Origin: DATDOY01 sp035293045
Lineage (GTDB): Bacteria > Actinomycetota > Acidimicrobiia > IMCC26256 > JACPCJ01
DNA length: 5,889 nt
NCBI GenBank assembly: GCA_035293045.1
Contig: DATDOY010000100.1
Location: forward strand, 1 to 5,889
Direction: 5' to 3'
Part shown: positions 4,901 through 5,889 of the stretch, piece after piece
How positions within the stretch are numbered: the first letter of the stretch is position 1
Layout of the letters: every line of letters starts with the position of its first letter
The notes under the pieces: model-generated
The model's database searches: none
What the model was told of the DNA's origin: nothing
The model's input: the letters and a program-made list of their open reading frames with translations, nothing else
Program-made: the position numbers and the translations under genes

Positions 4901-5889
4901 TCGAGCAACGAGGTCAGTTCCTCGCTGTCAGCGGAGGCTCCGGTGGCGAATTCCGCTTCGAGGGCCGCGGTGCCGAGCGCGGCCGCGAGGCGTTCGTGGA
5001 GCTGGTCCGCTCGCGCGACCTCGTATGTCTCGGTCAGGGCCGTGAACGCCTTCCGGGCGGCGCCGAGGAACCGGGCGGCAGTCGGCACGCGCCCGGTTGC
5101 GAACGCGATCTCTGCTGCGGCGAGGAGCGCGCTGTCCATCAATTCGTCGCCGAGCTGGAGCACCGGAAGTGCTTCCTTCAACAGCGTCGTGGCGCGGACC
5201 GGCTCGCCCGCGTCGAGCGCCACCCACGCGCGTCCCACGAGTGCCGTGCCCAAGAGGTGCGGGATCGCCAGGGAACGGGCCGCTTCCTCTGCCTCCTCGA
5301 ACAGCTCATCCGCTCGATCGCCGCCCATCGCCCGCTCGACTTCTCCCACGGTGTGGAGAACCGTCACGAGCTGAGCTCCGAAGGGCTCGGACCGCGCTTG
5401 CCGCTCCGCTTCGGCAGCGTATGCGTGCGCTTCGCGGAAGCGGCCGGCGCGACACGACAGCCACGCCAGCCAATTCGCGACTTGGGTGCCACCGCCGCCG
5501 ATGGGTTGCTCCCGTGCGATCGCCTGCGCCCGATCGGCCCACATGCGTGCAGTGTGGTCATCGTCACGCATCCACTGGATCCCGGCAAGGAACGCCATCG
5601 CCGATGCACGGCGGGTGGGCTCTCCGGACTGTCGGCAGATCTGTTCCACCTCAAGGAGGAATGCCTCGGCGTCATCGAGGTCTCCGTCGCGCCATGCAAG
5701 CGTGCCGAGATTCAAAAGGGTGGTTGGCAAACTGAAGCTGTCGCCGATCTCACGCGCTATCGCGAGGGACTCGCGAAGCAGCGTCGATGCCCGCCCGTGA
5801 TCGTTCCGAGCGGCGGCGACCGCGCCCAGGTTGTTCAAGGCCATCGCGGTGTTCCAGAGGTCGCCGTTCTGCCGCGCGATGGCGAGCGC
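4891..5889 (-). CDS. TPR-repeat regulator, C-terminal part (5' end outside window)
   Basis: The frame is open to the right edge. Fifteen in-frame codons precede the Met at 5844 and continue the same repeat pattern, so the gene starts beyond the window; 332 residues are visible. They form consecutive TPR-like helix pairs of about 40 residues, for example ALNNLGAVAAARNDHGRAST, TLLNLGTLAWRDGDLDDAEA and ALVGRAWVALDAGEPVRATT. The end (AARFLGAARKAF, then HERLAAALG) matches the usual C-terminus of large actinobacterial ATPase regulators, in which TPRs follow an NB-ARC-like ATPase with a cyclase, SARP or LuxR-type output. Those N-terminal domains are not visible, so the subclass is undecided. The TPRs probably mediate protein binding or autoinhibition. 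It is convergent with the nucleotidyltransferase, 14 bp apart, with no sign of shared function. Confidence 0.88.
   Translation of the reverse strand, partial: ALAIARQNGDLWNTAMALNNLGAVAAARNDHGRASTLLRESLAIAREIGDSFSLPTTLLNLGTLAWRDGDLDDAEAFLLEVEQICRQSGEPTRRASAMAFLAGIQWMRDDDHTARMWADRAQAIAREQPIGGGGTQVANWLAWLSCRAGRFREAHAYAAEAERQARSEPFGAQLVTVLHTVGEVERAMGGDRADELFEEAEEAARSLAIPHLLGTALVGRAWVALDAGEPVRATTLLKEALPVLQLGDELMDSALLAAAEIAFATGRVPTAARFLGAARKAFTALTETYEVARADQLHERLAAALGTAALEAEFATGASADSEELTSLLDER

Overview
This is a GC-rich window with closely packed genes, little non-coding DNA and overlapping starts. It looks like an actinobacterial chromosome. Three things support this: a MeaA/Ecm-type mutase very close to actinobacterial homologues as I remember them, a TPR protein with the C-terminal signature of large actinobacterial ATPase regulators, and a -10 element placed so that translation would begin at the first transcribed base (leaderless). 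An acidimicrobial-type lineage is possible, but the species cannot be fixed from this sequence.

Layout, left to right. (1) Bases 2-1139, + strand: the C-terminal part of a HisKA-type sensor histidine kinase, overlapping by 14 bp a 130-residue receiver-only response regulator. (2) Bases 1162-1989, - strand: a membrane-anchored protein with a degenerate GGDEF domain, convergent with the response regulator. (3) Bases 2039-4030, - strand: a full-length B12-dependent acyl-CoA mutase of the ethylmalonyl-CoA mutase type. It lies 49 bp upstream of the GGDEF gene and is probably co-transcribed with it. (4) Bases 4031-4182: a divergent intergenic region with a perfect 14-bp GC palindrome, a 48-bp imperfect dyad and a TATCCT -10 element 6 bp before an ATG. 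(5) Bases 4183-4876, + strand: a 32-bp-overlapping pair made of an unrecognised 75-residue Trp-rich charged protein and a 165-residue minimal nucleotidyltransferase-like protein, resembling a toxin-antitoxin type cassette. (6) Bases 4891-5889, - strand: the C-terminal 332 residues of a TPR-repeat regulator, continuing past the window edge.

How the genes fit together. The kinase and receiver form a phosphorelay pair whose output must lie in another protein. The mutase would carry out the carbon-skeleton rearrangement of the ethylmalonyl-CoA pathway (C2 or acetate assimilation, or supply of unusual CoA esters). The degenerate GGDEF protein downstream has lost its catalytic motif but keeps an RxxD placed like the c-di-GMP inhibitory site, so it could bind nucleotide rather than make it. 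The nucleotidyltransferase pair probably has its own promoter and an operator-like dyad.

The best candidates for something undescribed are the small-protein/nucleotidyltransferase cassette with its dyad, and the pairing of the mutase with a catalytically dead GGDEF protein. No RNA genes, insertion sequences or CRISPR arrays were seen.
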